Shown here one piece after another: positions 1 through 11,403 of a DNA stretch of 64,000 bases. A program made the position numbers and the translations under genes. Every line of letters starts with the position of its first letter. Positions within the stretch are counted from its first letter, which is position 1. This DNA comes from Callorhinus ursinus (Eukaryota > Chordata > Mammalia > Carnivora > Otariidae), in assembly GCF_003265705.1 (NCBI RefSeq), contig NW_020312785.1, forward strand, positions 135,345,376-135,409,375, read 5' to 3'. Below the pieces are notes generated by a model. The model was not told the origin of the DNA. It searched no databases and worked only from the letters and a program-made list of their open reading frames with translations.

Positions 1-19
1 ACTGCGTATTTCTCTTAGA

Positions 20-124
20 TCACATTCCCTCTCTCCCCCTCCCTTCTTCCGTATTCCCTTCATATTCTCTCTCTCTCCCTCCCTCCCTGTCCCTCTCCCT
101 CTCATTCCCCCCTTCCCCCCACGT

Positions 125-125
<1 letters not shown>
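20..125. repeat. CT-rich low-complexity tract
   Basis: Almost pure C/T run with (CTCC)n and (TCTC)n character directly before a CA repeat. Low-complexity intronic sequence. Confidence 0.8.

Positions 126-126
<1 letters not shown>

Positions 127-162
<36 letters not shown>
127..162. repeat. (AC)18 microsatellite
   Basis: Uninterrupted AC dinucleotides, about 18 units, after the CT tract. Confidence 0.95.
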
Positions 163-164
<2 letters not shown>

Positions 165-2432
165 TGCTCACAAATCCTTTGATGCCTTCATAATTACAGA
201 TTGGGAGTATGAGCAAGAGATAAAAGGAAAATAGAGATTAAAAGAGCCCCCCTTTTATAAAAGTGTATAAATTTGTTAATGAAATATAACATTTATAGAC
301 TTATTCTGATGTTTTGAATTTATCAGCCAATTTTTTTTAAGTCAACTATGTGTCTCCTGGCCAGTTGGCAAATGAGAATATAAACCCAAATATCCCCTGC
401 CTCCTCGTTGGGGGAATAAGTCTTTTGACCACATATAGTTAGACTTGATGATAGATCTGTAAAGCTTGCAAATTTCCATACATACTGCAGATGAACTAGT
501 TTGGCAAGCACGAAAAGAATGTTAACAGCAAAGAGCTGTCATGTTACCTTGTTGTACCTGCCAACTTCATTCAGGTCCGGTTCTGAGCAATGCTTTTGCA
601 AAAGGGATTTTGACAAAGATCGTGTCCAGAGGCAAAGGGCCCAGTATGATTGCAGGCTTAGGAAGTTGGCGATGTGAGGAATGGCTGACGGAATCAGACA
701 CAGCAAGTCCAGTAGAGAGAAGACATGGATGAGTTCTGTTAAGAGATACTGGACGGGCTCTCAAGTAGAAAATATAAGAAACTTGTTCTGTGTAATTCTG
801 AAGGGCAGAAAGAGGATCCATAAAATTTACCAGGGGACAAACTTCAGTATAAATTTAAACATTTTCACAATCGTGGTTTCCCAACAACAAAACAGGCTTC
901 CTCCTCTGAGGAGTCAAAATTCAGGAGGTGCTGGGGGACCACCCATCAAGTCTAATGCAGAAAAGATTGAGACACCAGACTGGGTGACCTCAGCTCTTCT
1001 TCTTTGCTTCTGTTCTCTGCTGATCATCTTCACTTGAATCTGCACTGTGGCAGGAGAGCTTACTTCTGCTACCCCAAACAGGCTCATCTAATAAAGTCAT
1101 TTTTTCTTGACCCACCTTACAAACCTCAACTATTGAATGTGAATCAAGTCTCTCTAGGATTACAGTCTCTGTAATGAAGCATTATGTTACTCGCTGTCTC
1201 AGGAAATGTGAGCATGTAGGGGAGAGGAAACCTCCCTGTCTCCTCGCTGTTCCCACCGTAAAGAGTTAATGCAGTGAATGTTGTTTGTACCTGTCTCGGC
1301 AAGACAAATACTCCTGTGGAGTGGAATGTCAGGAAGGAGAAAGGGAAGTGAGAGGTGCTGTGGTACACCTCGCTGATCCCCCTCAGCACTGAGGCACTCC
1401 CCCCCTCAGCAACTGGCAGCAGTAGCTGCTGAGGGATCACCCCGAGTCCCTCCAGGGGACTACCCACCACCCCCACCCCCACTCACTGGAGCTTCTTCCC
1501 TCATTTGGCCCCTCATAAGTTTGCTCCTCTCCATAGGCAGTCAGCATCCCATGACTGGTTGATGCCAGCGTCCAAAATGCCTGGCCACTTGGCCTCCTTC
1601 AGGGTGGCTCTGACTGGCCATCTTAGCTTCACGGCTTCTAAGGGATCAGTGAGTCGGTTGCTGTGATCTGCATCGTGGCTCCACCCCCACTGTGTGCGGG
1701 GTGCTGCTTCCCTTACAGGTGGCTTTCCGAAAACTCTCTGCACAGAAATCTCACAGCCTTAAGGTCTGTTTCCAGGGAACGCAAACCAACGGCCAGATGT
1801 GGAAACTGAAAGGCTCTACCCTGGTAATACATTGCAGTGCCTTTATGAGTCTTAGTGTTCTTTTCATTCATTTGCTGGTTTGTTTGTTCATTTAACTGAT
1901 GGCAGTTACGCACCCATACCATGTCAAATGTGTAAGTTCTCTCCAAGGATAAAAATCTTGTGGAACCAAAATTAATTTTATTGTCGTGGTTCTTTTGTGA
2001 GTGGATAGTGACAAACCTCTTCAATGGCTCAGGGCAAATGTTTCAGGACAAAGAAAAAGTCTGTATTTGGTTCATTATATTTTCCCTTCTTATGCTCAAC
2101 TGTATCCAAAGATATTTTGCAAAGTCAGTTCTGCCTGCCAGGGAACACTATTATAGGAGTGAGTGGGGGAAGAAGTTAAGGACTTGCGCCAGGCTCAAGT
2201 ATTCTAACTGAATTTCCTCTCTGCAATTTTAGTCCTCTAAGCTGCAAGGGGGTGGAAAGCAAGAGGCTCTGGAAGAGCTGCCCAGTAGTTATAGAGCAGC
2301 TTTACATCAGGACTCACAGTTCCTTCTTCATTCCATTCCTTGGCTTCTAGAAGCTTCCCAAGGAAGAGACATCATGCTTTTACCTGGGGGCACCAAAGAC
2401 TCAGCGTGCCTTGATTTTGTTACCCAGACCAG

Positions 2433-2438
<6 letters not shown>

Positions 2439-2469
<31 letters not shown>
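2439..2469. repeat. (AC)n microsatellite
   Basis: Uninterrupted AC dinucleotides, about 15 units. Confidence 0.95.
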
Positions 2470-2470
<1 letters not shown>

Positions 2471-2570
2471 CACTACTGTGGGGACAGAGAGGAAGGTGCT
2501 CTTGTTTCATGGCTGCCATTTTTGCCAAGACTTCCCAGGAGCTTTGGGGTTAAGGATAAATGGATTTTTA

Positions 2571-2778
2571 TTTATTTATTTATTTTTTTTTTTAAAGATT
2601 TTATTTATTTATTTGACAGAGAGAGACACAGCGAGAGAGGGAACACAAGCAGGGGGAGTGGGAGAAGCAGGCTTCCCGCGGAGCAGGGAGCCCGATGCAG
2701 GGCTCGATCCCAGGACCCTGGGATCATGACCTGAGCCGAAGGCAGACGCTTAACGACTGAGCCACCCAGGCGCCCTAG
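2571..2778 (-). mobile_element. CAN-SINE, antisense, with 17-bp TSD
   Basis: Reads T-rich, then AAAGATTTTATTTATTT, GAGAGAGACACAGCG, and ends gagccacccaggcgccc, the reverse complement of a tRNA-derived CAN-SINE. It is flanked by a perfect 17-bp target-site duplication ggataaatggattttta at 2554-2570 and 2779-2795. A perfect duplication suggests a fairly recent insertion. Confidence 0.95.
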
Positions 2779-3637
2779 GGATAAATGGATTTTTAAACAT
2801 ACATAGTTTGTTGTGTGATCATGCCTTCCCTGCTAGCCACGCTAGAATAAGAATTCCAACTGTGGTGCTTCCTTTACCAGTAGAGACCTACTTAGCAAGG
2901 GCTTGCTCCTTTTGTGCCCACTTGAGTGTTAGTTCCAGAACCAGAACCCTTGAACTCCTTCACAAGAGCATGGATGGCTCTCCTGGAGTCAGCTCTGGGT
3001 TGCATGGAAGTCAGCCACATTGACTCCATTCCTGGTTGGACTGTTCCATCTGTGCCTTCATTTCTGCTCTTCTTAACCCCTTGTTGACATATCATCCTTT
3101 TGTGTCCCTAATGGTGGCGCCATCAAAATTACTCTTTCCCGTGGATATGGCCCTGCCTGTTTTCCAGGTGAAGGCTGTATTTTCGCTGCTTCTTGCCTCC
3201 AACCTGCTTGCCATTCTGTTTGCTGCAAACAGCTTGTGGGGCGGGGGGGAGCGGCTGGTGAGTGTGAGCAGGCATGCAGGCACATGTGGACCCTCAACCG
3301 CCGACACTCAGAATCCTTCCCAGGGAAGATTATGTTCGCAAAACTGACCACCATTCAGTTTAGCCAGATTAGCCCATCCCTAGACCCCCCTCCAGATGGA
3401 GAGAGGACCATTCAAGACAACAGGTATTTTGCATCTGAAATGGTCAGAGATGGGAAGAAAGAGGTCAGCCCAACCTTGGTGTTGGGACAGAACCATCCAA
3501 GGTGGCACGTTTATGAGAGAAGCAGATTGAAAGAGGCAGAGAATGATACACTTTTCCAAGGATGCCAGAGTTTTATTTTGGCTTTTGCAGTTATAATAGT
3601 GGGCATTAATCATGTCATTTTTAAATGTACTATACAC

Positions 3638-3844
3638 GGGCGCCTGGGTGGCTCAGTCGTTAAGCGTCTGCCTTCAGCTCGGGTCATGATCCCAGGGTCC
3701 TGAGATCGAGTCCCACATTGGGCTCCCTGCTCAGCGGGAAGCCTGCTTCTCCCTCTCCCCCAGCTTGTGTTCCCTCTCTCGCTGTCTCTGTCTCTATCAA
3801 ATAAATAAATAAAATCTTTAAAAAAATAAAAAAATAAAAAAAAT
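3638..3844 (+). mobile_element. CAN-SINE, sense, with 15-bp TSD
   Basis: Begins gggcgcctgggtggctcag, has the internal ggtcatgatcccagggtcc B-box region, and ends in CT-rich DNA and an A/T-rich tail. Target-site duplication aaatgtactatacac at 3623-3637 and 3845-3859 is perfect. Confidence 0.95.
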
Positions 3845-4655
3845 AAATGTACTATACACATAGAGCCCACTGGGCACTTTCTAGGGCCTCAGTAAAATGC
3901 CACAGGAGAGCTTCTCGGAGCCCTTAGCAGACACGTGAAGTGAAGGGATGCTACATGTAGATGTAATTGGTTCATGAAAGTGTAAAATATTTCACTGAAC
4001 TATAAATGAAGAACACCTTGTAGTTCTTTCCCATGTGTTTTCATTTTTTCCCCTTCCGTTCCTTTCTGTGAGGCAGGGAAACTGCCAATGCTTCATCTAG
4101 GAAGTGTGTTCCGTGCCTTCCACACAGCCAGCTGCCGACATGGATACGCCCTCACACGGAGCCCTCTGGGGCCCAGCAAACAGACTTGAGGAACGGCCAC
4201 GGCATTCCCAGGAATGCTCTTGGAGCACAGTTGAGCTAGACGTGACCCTGTTCCTGTGAGATAAACCGGGGATGCAGTGTGAGCCTGGCAGGGCGTTCAG
4301 GATGGAAGGTTTAACCCTGAGGACCTCGCAGTCTTCGGTTTACCGTGCCTTCCTGTCTCCTGGTTTAATTAAGACTTAATGCGTAAGGTTCTCCAGCTGG
4401 ACAGCCCCCAGGGAAAACCTTCATGTTTACACTCATAAAGGGGTTTTGAGAATATGCAATGGAAAAAGCGAAATGAGTAGAAAAAGCACAGGAGACTAGA
4501 GGACAACCTGTTAACATGGGAGAACAGGAACCAGCTGCCATTGTTCAAAAAGCTTTGGGAAGGAAATACGGTCCAGATTGCTTTTCTGTCCAGGGGGCCG
4601 TATTCATCCATCCTCTTTTCTCTTCTCTCCCCTGCCATGAACTTCTGCACCCTAG

Positions 4656-4846
4656 GAGAAAGAATGATGAGAACATAACACTAGAGACGCTTTGCCATGA
4701 CCCCAAGGACACCTACCATGGAATCGTTCTCGAAGATGCTGCTTCTCCAAAGTGTATTATGAAGGAAAAAAAGGTGTTGGGCGAGACTTTCTTTATGTGT
4801 TCCTGTAGCTCCGACGAGTGCAATGACTATATCATCTTCTCCGAAG
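4656..4846 (+). CDS. TGFBR2: TGFBR2 coding exon 3: C-terminal half of the TGF-beta-binding ectodomain
   Basis: Encodes human-equivalent residues 89-151 of TGF-beta receptor type 2, the receptor kinase that binds TGF-beta outside the cell and recruits and phosphorylates TGFBR1. The reading starts with the last base of a Trp codon, then [10 protein letters not shown], and ends IIFSE plus the first base of codon 152. Cysteines at equivalents 101, 121, 136, 138 and 143 of the three-finger fold are kept, as are Glu142 (ligand contact in the human complex) and the Asn94 sequon (NIT). Acceptor cctag ends at 4655; donor GT is at 4847. The 191-nt length equals the human exon. This exon differs most from human: PKDTYHGIV replaces PKLPYHDFI, KKVLG replaces KKKPG, and NDY replaces NDN. 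The poly(A) tract is A7, not A10. Confidence 0.97.
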
Positions 4847-5080
4847 GTGAGTTTTCTTCCCTCGAGGGTCAGGAGCCCAGCTTCCTCTGTGTCCATCTCT
4901 GTGTCCCTGGTCCGAGGTCTCAGACTCCATCTCCTGGGACTGGAGAGGGAGCTTACACTCTGTGGATTAGGAACCCAGTCACCAGGCAGGACGAGGTGCT
5001 TCAAGAGTGACAGGGTTCATTCTGGCCCATAGCCAATGTGGCTTGTAGGACCCACGTTATTATTTGCCTTCAACCAACAG

Positions 5081-5265
5081 CAGTGGTTCTTCACACAGTC
5101 CCTGGAGTGGCAGCAGCAGCATCACCTGAGAAATTTCCAGCAACGCGGAATCTGGGGCCCCGCCCCAGCCTGTGGAAGCAGAAACTCTGGGTGCGGGCCC
5201 CACAGTCTGTGTTTGAGCAAACCCTCCTGGGGATTCTGATGCTGCTCAAATTTGAGAAATGCCGG
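5081..5265 (+). mobile_element. MER5A-like hAT DNA transposon relic
   Basis: Starts cagtggttcttcacac and continues through atcacctgag, a purine/GC-rich centre and gctgctcaaatttgagaaat. The terminal cagtggttct and the internal order match the nonautonomous MER5A family. It lies 234 bp after the donor of the ectodomain exon. Confidence 0.75.
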
Positions 5266-5559
5266 TCTGGAGATTGGAGGAGGCTGTTGGATACTGGAGG
5301 GAGACTTATTTGGAATGGACTCAGGTGGTTTTGTGTACATGTTCTTAGGATTTGTCTGAAGAGTACTTGTTAATGCTCCCATCTGAGAGAAGAACTGAAA
5401 TGCAGAGGGCAAGTAATGAGCCACAGTTTACCCATGGAGGCAGCGAAAGGCGAGGTTAGATGCTAGCCTCCATCTTTGAAGTTCAGGACTCGCTCAGCTT
5501 GAAAGGAGGGCACACACTACTCCTTTAGTTTAAGACATTATTCAGTGATTTTCAACTAC

Positions 5560-6420
5560 AGAATAGTGTATGTTCCTTACCAAAAATTCAAACAGTCCAA
5601 CATGTAAATATTTTTAAATGGAAGTACATGAGATTCATCCCCTCACTCCTGACTCAGCAGACAGTCAGTGTGCATAGTTTGTTGGATGTATATTTTTCTC
5701 TATCACTCATTTATATTATCCCTCCTTACCTCCTCTCTTTCCCTACTTCCTCCCTTTTTCCCTTCTTCCCTTCTTCAATCCATGTATACATCCATCCATC
5801 CATCCATCTCTCCAGCCATCTGCCCATCCATCTATCCGTCCACCTGTCCGTCCATCCATCCATCCATCCATCCATCCATCCATCCATCCACCTCTCAGTG
5901 CAAATAGTTGATCATACAGTAAATATTATTTGATAATATTTTTTTCACCCAACCACTTTTACTCTTCCTTTTAAATAAGACAATACATATGGATATACCA
6001 CATGCCTCTTAATTATTGTCTAGAAATCCCATAATATGGATTATCTTCTCTGGCCGATTTAACCATTCCCCTGTTGGTAGATTATTAAGGTGTCTCCATT
6101 TTTCCTACATTGAATATCTTTGTAAAAGTGTCTTGTACATTTGTGCTAATATTTCTGCAAAATAAGACTTGAATTTCATTTCTAGAAATGAAATTTTGGA
6201 TCAGAAGTTATACACATTTTAAATCTGGATAACCACTACTAAACTATTCTCCTCCCCACAAAGATACCTGAGTATACAGATTCCCATGTCCCTTCTTTAA
6301 CACTGGAGATCATAAGCCTTTTAATTTTGCCAGTCAGATAGTGAAAATAATATTCTCTTGGTTTTAGGAATGTAAATTCAGAGTGGGGAAAGATTATTTT
6401 AGCCCCAAAATAGGTCTGAT
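5560..6420 (-). mobile_element. Old antisense LINE-1/HAL1-like relic
   Basis: Diverged sequence with phrases typical of antisense L1 3' regions: 'aaccattcccctgttggtagattatt', then 'gaaattttggatcagaagttatacacattttaa', then 'attttgccagtcagatagtgaaaataatattctc'. Interrupted by a CATC repeat. Family assignment is uncertain. Confidence 0.4.
5789..5891. repeat. (CATC)n tetranucleotide repeat
   Basis: About 25 CATC/CCAT units, perfect at both ends and interrupted in the middle (tgcccat, tatccgtccacctgt). Confidence 0.95.
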
Positions 6421-7578
6421 TCAATAAAAGATTTGTTTAGAACATAAGTTCTGGGCTTAACACACTATCCCTGCTACTATGTATATCCCAACTATGGAAA
6501 ATGATGTCTCATGCTTTGTGTTTGGTGCCTGCCCCCACTGCTGACCCTTCTTTTTCTCTCTCTGTGTCCTTCACCTACTGCCATTTCCCTGCTCTTCTTG
6601 TCCAACCCCTTACCAATGCTAACTTCTCAGGGTCCAAAGTCAGACATGTTCATCTTGTCAGCGCAACACTTTCTAAAGTCATTCCTCCCTCCTATTTTCT
6701 CATCCCATATACTCCATTTCTTGCATTTTTCTTATGTAATTCGAGTTAGGAGGGAAGGTGTCACTATATTAAATCACGCTAAAGCATGGTAACACGTGAT
6801 ATCCTGACTTAACCTGTTAACTTTCCCCAAGTAGTTCACCTTTTCAAAGAACTCCCAGTTTAAGCCAAAGGAATTAATCTCTAATAGCAGAATATCCAAA
6901 CAAGTTTATTACCATCCATGAAACTTCTCTCTCCTTTTGCGTACTGGCTTATCCACAACGGAAGAGTTTATTTTGTCTAAAGGGACAAAAGTTAATAAAT
7001 GGCCTGTAAGCTGGAGATAGATATATAGATATATATATTACTATAAGCTCTTAAGATATGCATGACTTCAGTTTTTAGTGTATTTCAGCTCAGGTGATAA
7101 TCATGGGCCCATGTCTATATTTTCCCTCTTATTCATTATCAGACTATTTGTTTCCCTGTGAGGCGGGATAATCAGCATAAAGGCAGTTTCTCATTGTACA
7201 GCTCAGGAAATCCGGCGCAGCTGATGCGTCGGTTGCTGGCTGACTTCAGAGTCTCCTAAAATGCTCCAATGTTTGCTTTTTAGACATCTTCCGTCCCCAC
7301 AGTGGGATAATTCCCCCACCTAAAACACCCCATTTGGGGACCCACTTCCCCTCTCATTGCCACCATCTGTCCCTTACCCTGAGGAATGAAATCTCTTGAA
7401 ACAATTTTTATTTCTCCACTCCGAGTCAAATAAGATGTCAAATACAAACGCTCTAAAGTGTTTTACGCTGTATTTTTATTAGTATAGTACTCTGTTCTTG
7501 TTGCCAGATTTCTGATCTGCAAATACAGCAAAAGATAATTACTTACGTCTTCCACTTTTCTTAAAAATTTGAGGGAAA

Positions 7579-7780
7579 GGGCGCCTGGGTGGCTCAGTCC
7601 GTTAAGCGTCCGACTCTTGATTTTGGCTCAGGTCATGATCTCAGGGTTGTGGGATGGAGCCCCGCATTGGGCTCCGTGCTCAGTGGGGGTGTCTGCTTGA
7701 GATTCTCTCTCTTCCTTCCCCCTCTGCCCCTACCTCCCACAATCTCAATATCTCTCTAAAATAAGTAATTTAAAAAAAAA
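7579..7780 (+). mobile_element. CAN-SINE, sense, older subfamily
   Basis: Begins gggcgcctgggtggctcagt with the gttaagcgtccgactcttga variant, then ggtcatgatctcagggttg, and ends in a nine-A tail. The flanking duplication is only approximate (gagggaaa and taagggaaa). The cgactcttgattttggctca type is a different and probably older subfamily than most copies here. Confidence 0.92.
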
Positions 7781-8192
7781 GTTAAGGGAAAAAGATGAGC
7801 CACAAGATTTTCTTTTTAAATGCACATCTTTATTTTCTGTGTTATTATTCGTGGTAGCTGACATTCAGAGAGAATGGATCCTCTCTCTTGCCAAAAGGTG
7901 TTGTGTAGAATTCCGAGGAGTCAGGGTCTGCCCCCTGGACTCACCCAGACCTCAGATTCCAGCTAGAAGAGCGGGTATTTGTGTTAGTCCTTATTGATGG
8001 CCTAGTGACAACTGTTGGTTGGAGGAGACCTGTCAGGCTGTAAGACAGAGCATAGCATGTGGGAAGAGGGACCCCGGAGCCAACAGCTGCTCTGTTTACT
8101 TGCAGATGACATAGCCACTTTGCAAAGACATTCTGCGGTTATTGATCTCCCACTGAACCTTTAAGAATCAAACAAAACCACTCAGTCTTATT

Positions 8193-8396
8193 TTTTTATT
8201 TTTATTTTTTTTAAAGATTTTATTTATTTATTAGAGACACAGCGAGAGAGGGAACACAAGCGTGGGGAGTGGGAGAGGGAGGAGCAGACTCCCCGCGGAG
8301 CAGGGAGCCCCTTGCGAGGCTCGATCCCAGGACCCTGGGACCATGACCTGAGCCGAAGGCAGACGCTTAACGACTGAGCCACCCAGGCGGCCCTAG
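8193..8396 (-). mobile_element. CAN-SINE, antisense, with imperfect TSD
   Basis: T-rich start, aaagattttatttatttatt, then gagccacccaggcggccct. Flanked by aaccactcagtcttatt (8176-8192) and aaccactcagttttatt (8397-8413), which differ at one base. The head reads gcggcc rather than the usual gcgcc. Confidence 0.93.
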
Positions 8397-8519
8397 AACC
8401 ACTCAGTTTTATTCATTCCATCAACGGTTTCCAAGGGCAGTAAAGACCCTTCATTTGCAGAGCCCTGAGCAAGATGACTTTTGCTGTTTTGGGAAAGAGA
8501 GAAATAGTGTCGTGTAATT

Positions 8520-8740
8520 GGTCAGGAGTGAGAGCCCGAGATGGCTTTCCTTGCCCTGAAGGCCTGACCTGCTACTTTGCCACCTTGGGCCAGTTACCCG
8601 ATGTCTCCGTGCTTCCGTCCTCTCGTGTATGAAATGGAAATAAGCGGGCGGGGGTGAGGGTGTCGTGACATTGTCAGGATTGAATAGATGGATGCGTGCA
8701 GAGCATTTGTATCCATGCCCAGTCCAGCGTGAGGAGTCAC
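8520..8740 (+). mobile_element. MIR SINE relic
   Basis: Contains the MIR order: 'gacctgctactttgccaccttgggccagttac', then 'ttccgtcctctcgtgtatgaaatggaaataa', then 'attgtcaggattgaataga' and 'gcagagcat'. Confidence 0.6.
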
Positions 8741-10433
8741 CATTGGCTGCTAGTATTCTGTGGGCTCTTTGTACAGGGTCTGGGACTTTTGCGTGAGCTG
8801 TGGAGAGGACCACGCGGCACTGAGGTCGTATAGCTGAGTTTCCACCATGGCATGCCAGCAGAGCATTCAGACTCTGCCGGGTATCTGTGCCTCATCCTCC
8901 ACATGCCTTCACAGAGACGAGGGGAGAATGTCGAGGCTAGGATTTCTAATCACAGCTAACCACATCCCTGACCTCACCGGATGATATGTCAAATGAGGCA
9001 CCTTGTTCCTGTTTTGACTCAGAAATCACAGCAAGAGGCAGCTAAATAAAACTGGAAAGACTCACAAGTGCCTCTCAGATCAGTGATGAGGGCAATCACA
9101 CTGTCCTTGCTAAAGAGATTCACTCTTTTTTTCAGCAGAAACCTTGCTTCGGGCCACGCGCCCTTCTCCCTGGATGGCCGTGCCACTGTCGACCCCCTAG
9201 TGCTGATGGTGGGACCTGTGGCCCCCGGGGTTGGCCGTGGGGGGTAAAGAAGGTGATGCTGGGAGGGCCCGGCTCAGTAGCCAGCACACAGTAGGTGCCT
9301 TCTGTCTTACTCCTTCCTCCCTGGCGAAGGGGAACACTGCCGAGGAGCACAAGTCTTCTGAATGCTGAAAACCTTTCGTACCCAAAGTCTTGGCTCACCA
9401 GCAGTGGCGGCCTTACCAGGGAGCTTGTAAGATGTACGCAGCCTCCTGGACCTACCGCGCCATCATCTGCCCTGTAACAATGTCCTTGGTGATTTTTTTG
9501 CGCATTGAAGGGTGAAAAGCACTGGTGTGAACTCACCCAGGTAGGCATGGAACCAGGGATGGGTCTTGTTAAGTTCATGCTGGTGACTTGCTGAGCTAAT
9601 CAGCCCAAGAGGAACACATTTGGTCTAAAACCTGGTCATTTGGAAATGAGCTAAAGATCCTGTACTCAGTCCATTCATGTATCGCGTAGCAGAACTCCCC
9701 AGTGAAATGTGGGTGACTTTCAACAGTGATAGTAAAGGTCATTCTTTTATATACCCACAGACTTTGCGCTAGCAGATGCATGTAGATATCAAGCACCTTT
9801 TAGGTGGCGTTTCTCTGGCTTCCATGATAATGTTTATGTTAATTTGTCTGTGGGGTTGTCCCCTAAATTTCCCAAAGCAAGAAGACATTTAGGGATGATT
9901 TTAAGATGTTGTTCTGAATTAGGTCTACTGAGGAGGTGTTTGGTAGCCCTGGGCAGCCCTGTCCAAGTCATAGAGTAACATTAAAAAGAGTTTGCCTGAA
10001 TTAGTTTGTTCCTTAGTTGTTTGTTCTGATCGTCTGCTGGAGCTGGGTACGTGGAAAGCAAGAAGATAACTTATAGGAGCTTCCAGCCCCCAGTGACTGG
10101 ACCCCTGGCCATCCCACCTTTCCCCCTGACTTGGAGCTAAACTGCTCATTCCAGAAATCGAGAGGCACCATGGCTCTGCAGGAAAGGGAATTAGCATTAA
10201 ACTCAAGGTCCTGAACTTTGAAAAGTCTGGTTTCAAGGCAGACACCCAACCCCTTCCTTAACTGAAGAGCCAGCAAGCTGACACCTTGTCCAAGGCCCAG
10301 GCTCTGGAAATTCATAGAATAATTAGAACATCAGCAGGGATGATCACTGCCCTTGGTTGAGAGTCTATGATGGATTGGTCACCTGTACTAACCACTTGCG
10401 GATATGTTGTCTTATTTCCTAGAGTTATGTATA

Positions 10434-10622
10434 TTTAAGATTCATTCATTTATTTTAGAGAAGGGGGAGGGACAGAGGGAGAGAAAGAGAGAAAGAGAGA
10501 AAGAATCCCAAGCAGACTCCTAGTGTGGAGCCCCACACAGGGCTTGATCCTTTGACCCTGAGATCATGACCTGAGCTGAAATCAAGAGTCGGACACTTAA
10601 CCGACTGAGCCACCCAGGCACC
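10434..10622 (-). mobile_element. CAN-SINE, antisense, older subfamily
   Basis: Starts aagattcattcatttatttta, has a GAGAGAAAGAGAG tract, and ends with ccgactgagccacccaggcacc. It carries the aaatcaagagtcgg signature, the reverse complement of the older cgactcttgatttt type. I found no clear target-site duplication. Confidence 0.9.
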
Positions 10623-10729
10623 TCTAGAATTCTGTTATTTTTCTGACATCATGTTTTAGCATTTTTTTCAGCTTTATTGAGGTATAATAGGCAAATACAA
10701 TTGTAAGATATTTAACGTATACACATACA

Positions 10730-10916
10730 GGGGCGCCTGGGTGGCTCAGTCATTAAGTGTCTGCCTTCGGCTCAGGTCCTGATCCCAGGGTCCTGGGATA
10801 GAGCCCCGCATCGGGCTCCCTGCTCATCAGGGAGTCTGCTCTTCCCTCTCCAGCTCCCCCTGCTTGTACTCTCTTTCTCTCTCTGTCAGGTAAATAAATA
10901 AAATCTTTTTAAAAAA
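10730..10916 (+). mobile_element. CAN-SINE nested in an antisense L1, with 13-bp TSD
   Basis: Begins ggggcgcctgggtggctcag and ends in taaataaataaaatc and an A-rich tail. The perfect target-site duplication gtatacacataca lies at 10717-10729 and 10917-10929, within L1 sequence that rejoins when the SINE is left out. Confidence 0.95.
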
Positions 10917-11345
10917 GTATACACATACATTATGAAGGGATTCCTCTCATCTAGTTAATAACATCCATCACCTCACATATTTATTTGTATGTGTGAGAAC
11001 ATTTAAATTCTACTCTTTTAGCAAATTTCGATTATACAAGACCATTATCAACTATACTCACCGTGTTTTACATTAGGTCTTCTGACCTTATTCACCGTAT
11101 AGCTGAAAGTTTGTACCCTTTTATCAACCTCTCTCTATTTCTCCCACCCTCCAGCCTCTGGCAACCACTTTTCTACTTTCTATGAGTTTGACTTTTTTTT
11201 TTTTTTTTAAGAGTCCACATGTAAGTGATACCATGCAGTATTTGTCTTTCTGTGTCTGGCTTATTTTACTTAGCCTAATGCCCTCAAGGTCCATCCATGT
11301 TGTGAATGGCAGAATTCCCTTCTTTCCCATAGCTGAGTAATACTC

Positions 11346-11350
<5 letters not shown>

Positions 11351-11401
<51 letters not shown>
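11351..11401. repeat. (TG)25 microsatellite inside L1
   Basis: About 25 uninterrupted TG units at a position where antisense mammalian L1 copies commonly carry a short TG run. Confidence 0.95.

Positions 11402-11403
<2 letters not shown>

Larger units (their letters stand above)
1..4655 (+). other. TGFBR2: TGFBR2 intron 2, 3' part
   Basis: Non-coding sequence before the first recognisable exon. It holds a pyrimidine-rich tract, two CA repeats and two CAN-SINEs (listed separately). I searched for the upstream ectodomain exon (the KFCDVRFSTC-type cysteine segment) in all frames and did not find it, so exons 1 and 2 lie upstream of the window. The intron ends in a tgcaccctag acceptor at 4646-4655. 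The stretches 165-2430 and 3860-4650 look unique; short open frames there have no recognisable product. Confidence 0.85.

Noticed and set aside
3638..3844. tRNA gene-like sequence at SINE heads
   Set aside because: All such sequences have the CAN-SINE head, CT-rich tail and A-run, and most have target-site duplications; they are retroposed SINEs, not functional tRNA genes.
1..4655. Possible TGFBR2 exon 2 (first half of the ectodomain)
   Set aside because: No cysteine-rich KFCDVRF-type segment in any frame; it must lie upstream of the window.
5789..5891. CRISPR-like array
   Set aside because: It is a simple CATC tetranucleotide repeat without spacers; the genome is mammalian.
9132..9578. 148-codon minus-strand open frame in a GC-rich patch
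   Set aside because: No recognisable domain, no matching splice signals, and compositional explanation is sufficient.
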